Assembly: GCF_003966145.1 (NCBI RefSeq)
Contig: NZ_RXNR01000021.1
Span: forward strand, 1-64,000
DNA from: Lysinibacillus telephonicus
GTDB lineage: Bacteria > Bacillota > Bacilli > Bacillales_A > Planococcaceae
Direction: 5' to 3'
Length of the DNA stretch: 64,000 nucleotides
The position numbers and the translations under genes were made by a program. This document shows, in pieces, positions 55,188 through 64,000 of the stretch. The first letter of the stretch is position 1; each line of letters begins with the position of its first letter. Under the pieces are notes generated by a model that was not told where the DNA came from, made no database searches, and saw nothing but the letters and a program-made list of their open reading frames with translations.

Positions 55188-55550
55188 TTATTTTATTAGG
55201 TCAGGGCGCAAGCTTACTGCGTTGTTTAAATAAACATGATGTATATCCTTCTGATGAACATCTGTGTTGACATGCATTAATACACGAATACAAAGCGGCA
55301 ATGCTCCTGGTACATTCATTTCATGCATACACATTGTCGGTACATACTGCCAGCCTTCAAGCGAACGCACCGCTTTAGCTGGAAAAGCAGAAGTAATATC
55401 TGGAGTAGTAGAAATCAATACGGAAATGATATTATCTGGCAAGATATTATTTGCTTTCGCTATTTCCTGTACTAATTTAGCAGTTTCTTCTAAGACAAGT
55501 TCAGATTGATCTAGTTCGATTGTTGTTGCTCCTCTTACGCCACGAATCAT
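55188..55550 (-). CDS. aroH: Chorismate mutase, AroH class
   Basis: 120 residues from the second ATG (55548-55550), which overlaps the aroB stop as ATGA and has GGAGGT 6 bases upstream. MIRGVRGATTIE, the SATPD-like STTPDITSAFPAKAVR and WQYVPTMC match the trimeric B. subtilis enzyme, including its active-site Arg and Cys. It converts chorismate to prephenate. It is the last gene of aroC-aroB-aroH. Confidence 0.95.
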   Translation of the reverse strand: MIRGVRGATTIELDQSELVLEETAKLVQEIAKANNILPDNIISVLISTTPDITSAFPAKAVRSLEGWQYVPTMCMHEMNVPGALPLCIRVLMHVNTDVHQKDIHHVYLNNAVSLRPDLIK

Positions 55551-56638
55551 TTGCATACCTCCATAAGTAGTGATCGATATTCGATATCTACTTCTCTACA
55601 TTCTGATAGTTCTATTGGCTGAACAAATGGTTCTCCAATTTTATTTAATAAAACAAATTTTAACTCGCCATACTCAGCTTTTTTATCTTTCAATAAAAAC
55701 TGCTGTAATGTTTCAAATGAATACTTTAAAACTTCATGAAATGGATATCCATTTTTATATGCAAAAGATAAGAAAGCTCTTGTAAATTCACGGCTTATTT
55801 GACCATATCGTTCGCTTAAAAGTAAAGCGTAGACCATCCCAATCATGACTGCTTCACCGTGTGCTAGGCCACCATAGCCAGCAGCTGCTTCTAGTGCATG
55901 ACCATATGTATGGCCAAAATTCAAATATTTTCTAACAGATTGTTCAGTTTCGTCTTGTGCAACAATATTAGCTTTCACTTCAATTCCTGCTTTTAAATGA
56001 AGAGCAAGCTGCCCACTTTCGATATTTGTGATTGATGGACTTGCCATCAATTGCATTAGCCAATTTTCATTTGAAATGAGCGCATGTTTTATTACTTCAG
56101 CCATACCAGAACGTACTTCACGTTTGCTAAGAGATTGTAAAAACATTGTATCGTAAATCACAGCTTCTGGTTGATAAAATGCACCTACTAAATTTTTTCC
56201 TAGCGGGTGATTAATAGCTGTTTTTCCTCCAACTGCTGAATCATGAGCTAAAATAGTTGTAGGAATTTGAATAAATGGGATGCCACGCATGAAGGTAGCT
56301 GCTGCAAATCCAGTTAAGTCTCCGACTGCACCGCCTCCGAAAGCAAATAAAAATGACTTGCGTGTACAATCTTTTTCGATTAAAAATGTATGTGCATTTT
56401 GATAATTTTCAAAGCTCTTACACGCTTCACCACTAGGCATGATAAAAACTTCAAATGAATAAGGGAAATGCTTTTTAAAATAATCACCTTGTGCATTCCA
56501 TACATTTTCATCTGTAAAAACTATTAATTTATCTGCTTTTTTTAGCATCGCATCAAAAGAATCGAATGCTGTATGGAGTATATTGCTACCAATAATCACT
56601 TCATAACGATGAGACGCCGTATTTACTGGTATTCTCAT
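55547..56638 (-). CDS. aroB: 3-dehydroquinate synthase
   Basis: 363 residues from ATG at 56636-56638 (AAGGAG upstream); an 11-codon longer frame is unsupported. NAD-binding FGGGAVGDLTGFAAATFMRG (about 99-118), HDSAVGGKTAINHP with the catalytic lysine, and the zinc ligands GMAEVIKHA, HTYGHALE are intact. It cyclises DAHP to dehydroquinate. The gene is coupled to aroC upstream (stop at 56640) and aroH downstream. Confidence 0.96.
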   Translation of the reverse strand: MRIPVNTASHRYEVIIGSNILHTAFDSFDAMLKKADKLIVFTDENVWNAQGDYFKKHFPYSFEVFIMPSGEACKSFENYQNAHTFLIEKDCTRKSFLFAFGGGAVGDLTGFAAATFMRGIPFIQIPTTILAHDSAVGGKTAINHPLGKNLVGAFYQPEAVIYDTMFLQSLSKREVRSGMAEVIKHALISNENWLMQLMASPSITNIESGQLALHLKAGIEVKANIVAQDETEQSVRKYLNFGHTYGHALEAAAGYGGLAHGEAVMIGMVYALLLSERYGQISREFTRAFLSFAYKNGYPFHEVLKYSFETLQQFLLKDKKAEYGELKFVLLNKIGEPFVQPIELSECREVDIEYRSLLMEVCK

Positions 56639-56639
56639 T

Positions 56640-57821
56640 TTAATACTCCTTTGCGTATTTGCGCATTTCATCTATTTGGGCTTTTAGCTGCGGCAGTTGG
56701 TCGCTATGGTATTGGTCTATAATTGCACTTGCAATTTCCCAAGCAATTACGTTTTCAGCTACTATAGATGCAGCAGGTACTGCGCAGCTGTCAGAGCGTT
56801 CAACACTTGCTTTAAACGGCTCCTTCGTTTCAATATCCACACTTTGTAATGGTTTGTAAAGGGTAGGAATTGGTTTCATTACCCCACGTACAACGATTGG
56901 CATTCCTGTTGACATTCCACCTTCTAATCCCCCTAGGCGGTTTGTAGCACGAGTATAGCCATTTTCTTTATCCCATAATATTTCATCATGTACTTCCGAG
57001 CCTTTTCGACGAGCCATTTCAAAGCCGATTCCAAACTCCACACCTTTAAATGCATTAATTGATAGCATCGCTTGAGCGAGTCGTCCGTCAAGTTTTCTAT
57101 CATAATGAACGTAAGAACCGATACCCGCTGGAAGCCCTTCAACAATTACTTCTACAACGCCACCTATTGAATCGCCAGCTTTTTTTGCTTCATCAATTGC
57201 CTGCACCATCTTTTCAGAAGCGGACTCGTCAACACAATAGCAAGGATCCTGTTCAACTATTGCTCTAATTTCATCTATTGATTTTCCCTCAATTTTTGAT
57301 GTATCAGCTTTGATTCCGTAAATTTCAGTAACGTGCGAAACAATAGTGATGCCTAGTTCATTTAATAAAGCTTTTGCAACAGAACCTACTGCAACTCGAA
57401 CAGTCGTTTCACGTGCACTTGAACGTTCTAAAACATTACGCAAATCTCGATGGCCGTATTTCATTCCGCCGACTAAGTCTGCATGACCGGGTCTAGGTCT
57501 AGAAATTTGGCGTTTAATTTCATTTGGATCCACGTCTTCTGGCAATGGATCTGCACCCATTATTTTTGTCCAATGCTTCCAATCGTCATTTTTTACGACT
57601 AATGCTACAGGGGAACCTAACGTTTTTCCGTGACGCACACCACCAACAATCTCGACAGTGTCAGTTTCAATTTGCATACGTCTTCCACGGCCATGTCCGC
57701 CTTGGCGACGTTTTAAGTCATAATTAATTTTTTCTGCTGATATTGGTAGAAGAGACGGCAACCCTTCGATAATTGTAGTTAATTGAGGTCCATGAGACTC
57801 TCCTGCAGTAAGGTAACGCAT
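56640..57821 (-). CDS. aroC: Chorismate synthase
   Basis: 393 residues. Signature regions: [12 protein letters not shown] at the start with active-site His10, [12 protein letters not shown] (about 38-49), the [28 protein letters not shown] stretch with the second histidine, and FMN-binding C-terminal segments. It makes chorismate, the precursor of aromatic amino acids, folate and menaquinone. First gene of the aro operon; known as aroF in B. subtilis. The 57822-58007 upstream region is AT-rich, and I saw no TRAP-type GAG repeats there. Confidence 0.96.
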   Translation of the reverse strand: MRYLTAGESHGPQLTTIIEGLPSLLPISAEKINYDLKRRQGGHGRGRRMQIETDTVEIVGGVRHGKTLGSPVALVVKNDDWKHWTKIMGADPLPEDVDPNEIKRQISRPRPGHADLVGGMKYGHRDLRNVLERSSARETTVRVAVGSVAKALLNELGITIVSHVTEIYGIKADTSKIEGKSIDEIRAIVEQDPCYCVDESASEKMVQAIDEAKKAGDSIGGVVEVIVEGLPAGIGSYVHYDRKLDGRLAQAMLSINAFKGVEFGIGFEMARRKGSEVHDEILWDKENGYTRATNRLGGLEGGMSTGMPIVVRGVMKPIPTLYKPLQSVDIETKEPFKASVERSDSCAVPAASIVAENVIAWEIASAIIDQYHSDQLPQLKAQIDEMRKYAKEY

Positions 57822-58007
57822 AAAACACTTTCTCCCTTCAACTCGCTAAAGTATGTATTTTTTACTATAACACATTATAAATTAAAAAACAGCGTCATTT
57901 TTGAACTATTTCTCTATAGTACCGAATATTCTGACACACTATTTTTCACTTTTTCAAAAACAATTAAATTAAATGTATACTACCATACTAACGTAATTTC
58001 ATGTAGA

Positions 58008-58041
58008 AAAATACGCTTCTCGCTAAATATACGAAAAGCGT
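58008..58041 (-). terminator. Terminator of cheR
   Basis: ACGCTTCTCG (58013-58022) pairs with CGAAAAGCGT (58032-58041) with one mismatch, followed by ATTTTT on the minus strand. It separates cheR from aroC. Confidence 0.75.
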
Positions 58042-58095
58042 TTGTTATTCTAGAAAATATCCATAATTATTTAATTGCTTTGCAAACAATTTTCG

Positions 58096-58866
<771 letters not shown>

Positions 58867-59024
58867 TTATCTATCTTTCCCCTCAACTATCTTAAATTTA
58901 TTATAGCGGAATTTATAGAAATTCGAAACCTATCATTTCACCATAATTTGGGTGATTTTATCCTATATTCTAATATCGAAATGCTAGTTCGTCTTATTCT
59001 ATTTCTTTTATTGGGGAAGTAATT

Positions 59025-59175
59025 GGGGAAGTACTTATTAGAATTTTAAAAAGGTATGTTAATGTTGAGCTGGCTAAGCACACAAGCCGCAGAGCCACGT
59101 TGTGCCTCTACGACTTGTCTTTGTGCTTTGTGTAAGACCAGCTCACAGTTATATTATGCTTCTAATACTTCTTAA
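59025..59175. repeat. About 150-bp imperfect hairpin element between ndk and cheR
   Basis: Arms: GAAGTA..TATTAGAA on the left and TTCTAATACTTC on the right; then GAGCTGG / CCAGCTC, and inside AAGCACA-CAAG-CCG-CAGAG against CTCT-CG-CTTG-TTGTGCTT. It is preceded by two tandem copies of TTGGGGAAGTA (59011-59021, 59023-59033). A smaller hairpin ACGCAGC..GCTGCGT lies at 59181-59206. No ORF is supported in 58867-59336. It could be a MITE-like element or an RNA hairpin. Confidence 0.55.
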
Positions 59176-59265
59176 ATAGTACGCAGCTTACAGTGGTAGG
59201 CTGCGTCTTCTTAGTTTAGTTAGACTTGCTGGAAAAAAATATCTAGTTAATGAACAATATCTATA

Positions 59266-59303
59266 ATAAAAAAGTAACTATCACCATTAGCAATAGTTAC
59301 TTT
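59266..59303 (-). terminator. Terminator of ndk
   Basis: AAAGTAACTA (59271-59280) and TAGTTACTTT (59294-59303) pair perfectly, with T6 next on the minus strand. Confidence 0.85.
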
Positions 59304-59336
59304 AAAAGTTATTTTTAAAAAATGAACTAGTTTAAA

Positions 59337-59753
59337 TTAAACTAAATCTGCGCCAAACCATAAGTTAATTTCACGTTGTGCAGAAGCTTCTGAGTCAGAA
59401 CCGTGGATTACGTTTTCAGAAATTGTTACAGCATAGTCACCACGGATTGTACCTGGTTGAGATTCTTCTGGTTTTGTAGCACCCATCATGATACGTGCAA
59501 GTTTAATTACATTTTCGCCTTCCCAAACCATTGCAAATACAGGACCAGAAGTAATGAAGTCAACTAATTCACCGAAGAATGGGCGCTCTTTATGCTCAGC
59601 ATAGTGCTCTTCAGCTAATTCGCGAGGCACCATCATTAATTTTGCACCTTTCATTTCGAATCCACGACGTTCAAAACGATCGATAATATCACCAATTACT
59701 TGACGTTTTACTCCATCAGGTTTTACCATAATAAATGTTTTTTCGATTGCCAT
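59337..59753 (-). CDS. ndk: Nucleoside diphosphate kinase
   Basis: 138 residues. [17 protein letters not shown] starts the fold, and the phosphate-accepting His117 lies in ENVIHGSDS. The protein equalises nucleoside triphosphate pools. It is shorter than B. subtilis Ndk by about 10 residues but like many Firmicutes forms, with all active-site residues present. It sits between hepT and cheR as expected. AGGGAG precedes the ATG. Its own terminator follows. Confidence 0.96.
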   Translation of the reverse strand: MAIEKTFIMVKPDGVKRQVIGDIIDRFERRGFEMKGAKLMMVPRELAEEHYAEHKERPFFGELVDFITSGPVFAMVWEGENVIKLARIMMGATKPEESQPGTIRGDYAVTISENVIHGSDSEASAQREINLWFGADLV

Positions 59754-59853
59754 AAATTAACACTCCCTAAAATTATATAAGGTTTTTCACCTACCGATAA
59801 ATATTACCAAAATAACACCCATACATCAACTCTCATAGTTTATTCCTATAATC

Positions 59854-60828
59854 CTAAAATTTACGCTTCCCAATAAATAATGCTACATCACGCAATTTTT
59901 TCTTCATTGGATGATCCGGTAAAGCGTCTACTTCTTTTAGAGCTTTTCTTAAATAACCATTGCTAATGGCAATTGATTGCTTAATGGCATCAGAATTTCT
60001 CACAACATTTAACATTTCTAATCGTTGTTGTTCTGTTACTTGTCCCTTCGATGCTTGAGCGATAAAATGCTTGATTGTAGGATGGTCTTTTAATAATAGG
60101 ATTGGCAACGTTATATTTCCTTGCAGCAAGTCACTTCCGGCAGGTTTTCCGAGCTCTTTATCAGTTGAGGTAAAGTCTAAAATATCATCGACTATTTGAT
60201 AGCTCATGCCGACAAAATAGCCAAATTGTTTTAAATGTCTTACATTTTTCTCGTCTACACCAGAAACAACTGCCCCAAGTTCACAGCTAGATTCAATTAG
60301 CAAGGCAGTTTTTCGCTTTATTCGACGAAAATAATCTTTTAAATTTTGGTTATTACGAAACTTATCTTCTATTTGAATCACTTCGCCATTACAAATTTCA
60401 ACCATCGTTTTGGCCAAAATTTGATGGACTTTTTTGTTTTCGATAGATGTAACATACTCTAAAGCACGCGCAAAAATAAAGTCGCCCGTGTACATGGCAA
60501 CTCTATTATTCCATTGTGATTTAACAGTATGTCTACCTCTTCTCAAATCTGAATCATCAATAACATCATCATGTACGAGTGATGCCATATGAATTAATTC
60601 TAACGGCACAGCAATATTCTTTATGTTTTCAATGTTATATTGCCCAAATTTTGCACTAATTAAAACAAAGACAGGGCGAATTCGTTTACCGCCCGCTTGT
60701 AATAAATGGAGAGAGGCATCATTTATCAAGTGCGAAGACGAGTTTAACGCTTTTTCTAATTCTTTTTCGATGATGTCTATATCCGCTTTTAAATCGGAAT
60801 AGAGTATTTTTAACTTCATCTTTTCCAC
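59854..60828 (-). CDS. hepT: Heptaprenyl diphosphate synthase component II
   Basis: 324 residues from GTG at 60826-60828 with GAGAAGG 8 bases upstream (ATG three codons in is less likely). Both aspartate-rich motifs are present: DDVID at 87-91 and DDILD at 214-218, with LLQAGGKRIRP near the start. With HepS it builds the C35 side chain of menaquinone from farnesyl diphosphate and isopentenyl diphosphate. menG lies 18 bases upstream, in the hepS-menG-hepT operon. Confidence 0.95.
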   Translation of the reverse strand: MEKMKLKILYSDLKADIDIIEKELEKALNSSSHLINDASLHLLQAGGKRIRPVFVLISAKFGQYNIENIKNIAVPLELIHMASLVHDDVIDDSDLRRGRHTVKSQWNNRVAMYTGDFIFARALEYVTSIENKKVHQILAKTMVEICNGEVIQIEDKFRNNQNLKDYFRRIKRKTALLIESSCELGAVVSGVDEKNVRHLKQFGYFVGMSYQIVDDILDFTSTDKELGKPAGSDLLQGNITLPILLLKDHPTIKHFIAQASKGQVTEQQRLEMLNVVRNSDAIKQSIAISNGYLRKALKEVDALPDHPMKKKLRDVALFIGKRKF

Positions 60829-60846
60829 GCGTGAAACCTTCTCCCC

Positions 60847-61551
60847 CTAGTTTTCTTTTTTAAATCCCATATGCATCGCAGCAGCTCCACCACTATATCC
60901 TTTGTAAGATACATTGTGAAAATCTGCATCTTCGAACATTTTTGCAAGTTTTTTCATGCCAGGGAAATCATTCGCGGATTCCTGCAGCCAAGAATATTCT
61001 TTATAGCTTTTCGCAAATATTTTTCCAAATAACGGCATAATATAATTAAAGTAAAAACGAAAAAGTTGTCGATATACCGGAATTTCAGATTGAGAAGTCT
61101 CCAAGCATACTGCCATGCCGCCCGGTTTTAACACACGGTTCATTTCACGTAGTACTTGCATATAATCTGGAACATTCCTTAAACCAAAACCAATTGTCAC
61201 ATAATCAAAAGTATTGTCTTCAAATGGAAGCTCCATCGCATTTCCATGAATAAGCTCGATTTGTGGGAATGGTTTTACTTTTTCTTCACCAACTTTAAGC
61301 ATGTTTTTACTGAAATCAAGACCTTTTACTTCACCCTTTTCTCCTGTAGCCTTCGCTAATGCAACTGTCCAATCAGCAGTGCCGCAGCAGACGTCAAGAC
61401 ATTTAGAACCAGGCTTTACGTTCATTCTTTTCATCGTATCTTCACGCCATTTAACATGTAACTGAAAGCTTATAACGGAATTCATTTTATCGTAGCTTTC
61501 AGAAATATGTTCAAAAACCTCATGTACGTGCTCTTCTTTTGATTTTGCCAT
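60847..61551 (-). CDS. menG: Demethylmenaquinone methyltransferase
   Basis: 234 residues of the UbiE/MenG family. [17 protein letters not shown] at the N-terminus, SAM motif [16 protein letters not shown] (about 48-63), GFGLRNVPD and the C-terminal [13 protein letters not shown] are signatures. It performs the last step of menaquinone synthesis. Menaquinone is the substrate of QcrABC in this window. It lies between hepS and hepT as in B. subtilis, where it has also been called menH. Confidence 0.96.
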   Translation of the reverse strand: MAKSKEEHVHEVFEHISESYDKMNSVISFQLHVKWREDTMKRMNVKPGSKCLDVCCGTADWTVALAKATGEKGEVKGLDFSKNMLKVGEEKVKPFPQIELIHGNAMELPFEDNTFDYVTIGFGLRNVPDYMQVLREMNRVLKPGGMAVCLETSQSEIPVYRQLFRFYFNYIMPLFGKIFAKSYKEYSWLQESANDFPGMKKLAKMFEDADFHNVSYKGYSGGAAAMHMGFKKEN

Positions 61552-61574
61552 TTTTTCAGAACCTTTCTATGCCA

Positions 61575-62321
61575 CTAACTACACTCTACTTGATGTCTTA
61601 TGTATCGTTTTAATTCGTCATTTAAAGTTGACGAATGAAGATATTCATGAAGTAAATCTTGTAGCATATCTATTTTTTCTACTAGTAATTGTTCTAAAGT
61701 TTTTTCTTCGTTTGAAACACTCTCAATCATCTTTTTCATAATTGAGGAATTATGTCCATTCTGAAGGTTGCGAACTTCTTTTTTTAGTTGAAGCAACAAT
61801 AAGCCTGTATGCATAAGTGAACTATATTGTTCGAAATTAAAAACTAGATAAAATCGTCTAATTAACTCTGTTTGAATTACAGAAATCGTATTAAACCATT
61901 GTTCTAATGAATTTTGATTGGATTCATATACTTTTATTTGATGCTCGCAGCGGTTTACAATTCCTTCTGAAAGTTCTCTTATCAACGTGATATTACCCAA
62001 ATGGGCTAATATTTCATAGTAACGGCCGCTATAATAATCTCCGGATAAAACTGTAAGCTGCTGCTCTTTACTCGTTGCATTTGTCTCATTTATTTTATCA
62101 TGTTCATAAAGCGATGCATGTACAATTCCGACTGTAATTGCACTTTTATCGATATGTTCATTCCATTCTTCGCCGTTTAAAAAAGGCAATAATAAGTAAA
62201 ACAATTGATTTTCATTTATCACCGGTGCTCCAGTATATTGCAGTAATGTTCTATGACGAACATGCATGAAAATATTTGTTTTTAATTGTTCAATTGATCC
62301 TTGAATGTATGTTGCATCCAT
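61575..62321 (-). CDS. hepS: Heptaprenyl diphosphate synthase component I
   Basis: 248 residues, all-helical, without aspartate-rich catalytic motifs, as expected for the regulatory subunit. Patterns such as LLLPFLNGEEW, KSAITVGIVHASLYEHDKIN and LSGDYYSGRYYEILA match the family. It measures product length in the HepS-HepT heterodimer. It follows mtrB and precedes menG by 23 bases. Sequence conservation is modest in this family, but place and motifs agree. Confidence 0.9.
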   Translation of the reverse strand: MDATYIQGSIEQLKTNIFMHVRHRTLLQYTGAPVINENQLFYLLLPFLNGEEWNEHIDKSAITVGIVHASLYEHDKINETNATSKEQQLTVLSGDYYSGRYYEILAHLGNITLIRELSEGIVNRCEHQIKVYESNQNSLEQWFNTISVIQTELIRRFYLVFNFEQYSSLMHTGLLLLQLKKEVRNLQNGHNSSIMKKMIESVSNEEKTLEQLLVEKIDMLQDLLHEYLHSSTLNDELKRYIRHQVECS

Positions 62322-62376
62322 AGATATTACTCCATTCCACTATTTGCATCTTATGATTGTTTACCAATCAAATTAA

Positions 62377-62598
62377 TTATTTCTTAGAACCGCTTTCAAT
62401 AACACCGTGTGCAGAAAAGATTTTTGCTTTCCCTCTAATTTTCATTGCAGATGTATGTTCAGTAAATTGCGCAATCATTACTTCTCCAGCATCCAATTTT
62501 TCAGAATGGTGGAATTTTGTATCAGTACCACGTGTTAAACCGATTACATGCACACCGTCTTCTTGTGCTTCAATGATAATATAATCTGGTTGAGTCAT
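62377..62598 (-). CDS. mtrB: Tryptophan RNA-binding attenuation protein (TRAP)
   Basis: 73 residues from ATG at 62596-62598 (AAGGAGAAAAG upstream); an eight-codon longer frame is unlikely. It matches B. subtilis TRAP closely: [20 protein letters not shown] and [20 protein letters not shown], keeping the Lys, Glu and Lys/Arg residues that bind GAG/UAG repeats and the Thr residues that bind tryptophan. The 11-mer ring ends transcription of trp genes when tryptophan is plentiful. The trp cluster is not in its usual aroH-hisC place in this window. Confidence 0.96.
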   Translation of the reverse strand: MTQPDYIIIEAQEDGVHVIGLTRGTDTKFHHSEKLDAGEVMIAQFTEHTSAMKIRGKAKIFSAHGVIESGSKK

Positions 62599-62642
62599 CG
62601 TATCTTTTCTCCTTAAAATCAAATTCGACTTGGCGTATTTGT

Positions 62643-62772
62643 GACTGTCGCTAAAGCTTTCGTCACAGTCAAAACATTTGCGCCCAGATTTTATCGAGCT
62701 AGCTTGATAAATTTCCTCTTAAAAATCTGTGACATCCACCGGAGGCATAACTTCATTCAACAGAATGAAGTT
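62643..62772 (+). repeat. Structured intergenic repeat, copy 2, between folE and mtrB
   Basis: From 62664 it aligns with 34941-35070: GCG-CC-GATTT, TCCT, AAATC, TGAC, CCGGAGGCAT and CTTCATTC. Helices: GACTGT/ACAGTC (62643-62670), AGATTTT/AAAATCT enclosing ATC-AGCTAGCT-GAT, and AACTTCATTC-AACA-GAATGAAGTT (62749-62772). It separates two genes (folE and mtrB) that are adjacent in B. subtilis. Confidence 0.6.
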
Positions 62773-62814
62773 AAAACATTTTCTTGTACATCATATCATA
62801 ATAAATAGTCTTAT

Positions 62815-63384
62815 TTAAGACATTTGAATTAATGAAATTACTTCTCGACGTAAAACATCATCGTTTTCATAATTTCCACGAGCTGCAGATGTAATTGTTT
62901 TTGAACCTGGCTTTTTAAGTCCGCGCATTGTCATGCACATATGCTCAGCTTCAACAACTACATAAACTCCATGCGGTTGCAGCATCTCCATTATGGAATC
63001 GGCAACAGTCGAGGTGATACGTTCTTGTAGTTGTGGTCTACGAGCAACCGATTCAACACAACGACCTAATTTACTTAATCCTGCTACTCTACCGTCTTTA
63101 GGTATGTATGCAACATGAGCTTTCCCATAAAAAGGTACTAAGTGGTGCTCACACATTGAATAAAAAGGTATATCTTTAACAAGTACAACTTCTTCATGCT
63201 CTTCATGAAATACAGTACTGAAAAATTCCCTTGGATCTTCATTAATTCCACTAAACATTTCCTCATACATTTTTGAAACCCTCTTAGGAGTATCAATTAA
63301 GCCTTCACGATTTACATCTTCTCCAACCGCTTCTAATATCATTTTCACGGCTTCCTCTATTTTTTTTAAATTTACTTCAGACAT
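62815..63384 (-). CDS. folE: GTP cyclohydrolase I
   Basis: 189 residues. Zinc site Cys78 and His81 ([10 protein letters not shown]) with Cys150 (EHMCMTMRG); [16 protein letters not shown] and the RPQLQERIT region bind GTP. It makes dihydroneopterin triphosphate, the first step of folate synthesis. It is called mtrA in B. subtilis, where it forms an operon with mtrB. An AGGAGGATAT ribosome site and a promoter at 63428-63456 precede it. Confidence 0.96.
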   Translation of the reverse strand: MSEVNLKKIEEAVKMILEAVGEDVNREGLIDTPKRVSKMYEEMFSGINEDPREFFSTVFHEEHEEVVLVKDIPFYSMCEHHLVPFYGKAHVAYIPKDGRVAGLSKLGRCVESVARRPQLQERITSTVADSIMEMLQPHGVYVVVEAEHMCMTMRGLKKPGSKTITSAARGNYENDDVLRREVISLIQMS

Positions 63385-63427
63385 TATTATATCCTCCTAA
63401 ACCACTTTCACTACATTATCAAATTGA

Positions 63428-63456
63428 ATCGTAGCACATACTGACTCTAATCGCAA
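63428..63456 (-). promoter_or_regulatory. Promoter of folE
   Basis: Minus-strand TTGCGA (63451-63456) and TACGAT (63428-63433) are 17 bp apart, with a start about 35-40 bases before the folE ATG. Confidence 0.6.
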
Positions 63457-63765
63457 AAAGGGTTTCATTACTTTAAAAAAAAATTTGTTTAAATACAATT
63501 TAAATTAATATCTCTTCTAGAATAATTTTTTTTGAAAAAGCATTTGCTCGTGAACATCGTTGTAAAAGCTAATGCTCGGTGACCATCTCTTGCTTCTTCA
63601 ATTTGCGAATTTGCATGAAAGATTCCATTAACAAAATTAAATCACCTATCTGCAATCTAATCAAAAAAGTACTTGCTTCCTTACTTGTCAGTTAATCTTT
63701 GAAGTTGTTTTGTTATAAATTAGATTAGGCTTATCTTCTATGTAATTTGGGTTTATAAGTATGTA
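63457..63765. other. Intergenic region between hup and folE with an imperfect direct repeat
   Basis: No supported gene. AAAAGCATTTGCTCGTGAAC and AAAAGCTAATGCTCGGTGAC begin two imperfect 23-base direct repeats at 63536-63558 and 63564-63587. A 19-codon frame on the minus strand beginning near 63626 has no convincing ribosome spacing. The rest is AT-rich. Confidence 0.4.
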
Positions 63766-63804
63766 AAAAAGAGCAGTCATCATGCTTGTCCATGACGACT
63801 GCTC
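63766..63804 (-). terminator. Terminator of hup
   Basis: GAGCAGTCATCATG (63771-63784) pairs with CATGACGACTGCTC (63791-63804) with one mismatch. T6 follows on the minus strand, 20 bases past the hup stop. Confidence 0.85.
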
Positions 63805-63824
63805 TATGTAACTGCTAGATGCTT

Positions 63825-64000
63825 TTATTTCACAGCATCTTTAAGAGCTTTACCTGGTTTAAAAGCAGGTACTTTGCTTGCAGCGATTTCGATTTCTTTA
63901 CCAGTTTGTGGGTTGCGGCCTTTACGAGCAGCGCGCTCACGTACTTCAAAGTTACCAAAACCAATTAATTGTACTTTGTCACCCTTTGCAAGAGCATCTT
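63825..64000 (-). CDS. hup: DNA-binding protein HU, C-terminal 57 residues
   Basis: The partial frame runs off the window end. It reads [20 protein letters not shown] then [20 protein letters not shown] and [12 protein letters not shown], the arm and C-terminus of HU, including the intercalating proline in GRNPQTG. HU coats and bends DNA and is essential in B. subtilis. About 33 N-terminal residues lie outside. Its place before folE is conserved. Confidence 0.96.
   Translation of the reverse strand, partial: DALAKGDKVQLIGFGNFEVRERAARKGRNPQTGKEIEIAASKVPAFKPGKALKDAVK

Noticed and set aside
57822-57960. TRAP binding site before aroC
   Set aside because: No run of regularly spaced GAG or TAG triplets was seen on the transcript.
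63560-63630. A 19-codon minus-strand frame (MESFMQIRKLKKQEMVTEH)
   Set aside because: Ribosome-site spacing is too long, and the frame lies over the imperfect direct repeats; likely a chance frame.

Overview
The window is AT-rich chromosomal DNA from a Gram-positive, low-GC bacterium of the order Bacillales. Gene content and order match the Bacillus subtilis hup-mtrA-mtrB-hepS-menG-hepT-ndk-cheR-aroC-B-H-hisC-tyrA-aroA-ypiABF-qcrABC-ypjA-ypjCD-dapB-mgsA-bshA-cca-birA-panBCD-dinG-ypmB-aspB-asnS-dnaD-nth-ypoC-ponA-recU-yppE-mrfAB-gpsB-rnpB-rlmL backbone. Protein details (frequent TTG starts, a ba3 oxidase operon, a PQQ dehydrogenase) suggest a Planococcaceae-type genome (Lysinibacillus/Solibacillus/Ureibacillus-like). 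The genus is my inference and is not proven by the window.

Layout. 1-121 is the end of an IS3-family (IS150-like) insertion sequence with the start of its transposase. 346-5054 holds a sulfurtransferase, the double-headed dynamin DynA, and an unannotated 27-residue membrane peptide behind a sigma-A promoter and a Fur-box-like sequence. 5212-8316 holds a CheX/CheC-type phosphatase and a cbaD-cbaB-cbaA ba3 cytochrome oxidase operon, preceded by an Fnr/Crp-type palindrome centred near -41.5. 8575-18709 is a leftward DNA/RNA maintenance block: YpvA helicase, RlmL methyltransferase, a PAS-GGDEF-EAL protein, RNase P RNA, GpsB, MrfB-MrfA and YppE. 19097-22392 is recU-ponA, read rightward. 22521-30335 is ypoC-nth-dnaD and asnS-aspB-ypmB-dinG. 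30706-34592 has a nucleobase permease, a likely small RNA, and panD-panC-panB. 35225-40245 has birA-cca-bshA, mgsA, dapB and ypjD. 40377-47686 has a YitT protein, a PQQ/haem c dehydrogenase, YugP, YpjA and the menaquinol:cytochrome c reductase genes qcrC-B-A. 47840-50428 has ypiF, ypiB and ypiA. 50671-51310 is an XRE regulator plus membrane protein pair. 51623-57821 is the shikimate/aromatic operon. 58096-64000 has cheR, ndk, menaquinone side-chain genes, mtrB, folE and the end of hup.

How the genes fit together. Respiration dominates: heptaprenyl diphosphate synthase (HepS/HepT) and MenG make menaquinone, QcrABC oxidises it, and the ba3 oxidase and the PQQ-cytochrome c dehydrogenase are further electron-transfer parts. 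The aro block supplies chorismate for menaquinone, folate and aromatic amino acids. RecU, Nth, MrfA/MrfB, DinG and DnaD serve DNA repair and replication. PonA, GpsB and DapB serve the cell wall.

The most interesting non-gene signals are: a Fur-box micro-ORF; a promoter-to-terminator small RNA after panD; two copies of a repeat that share stems while their loops and stem sequences differ; a roughly 150-bp imperfect hairpin before cheR; a perfect 40-bp palindrome between aspB and asnS; and local absence of trp genes and bshB1 from conserved neighbourhoods. I found no CRISPR array, prophage or defence island. The PQQ dehydrogenase and ba3 operon are the clearest accessory insertions.
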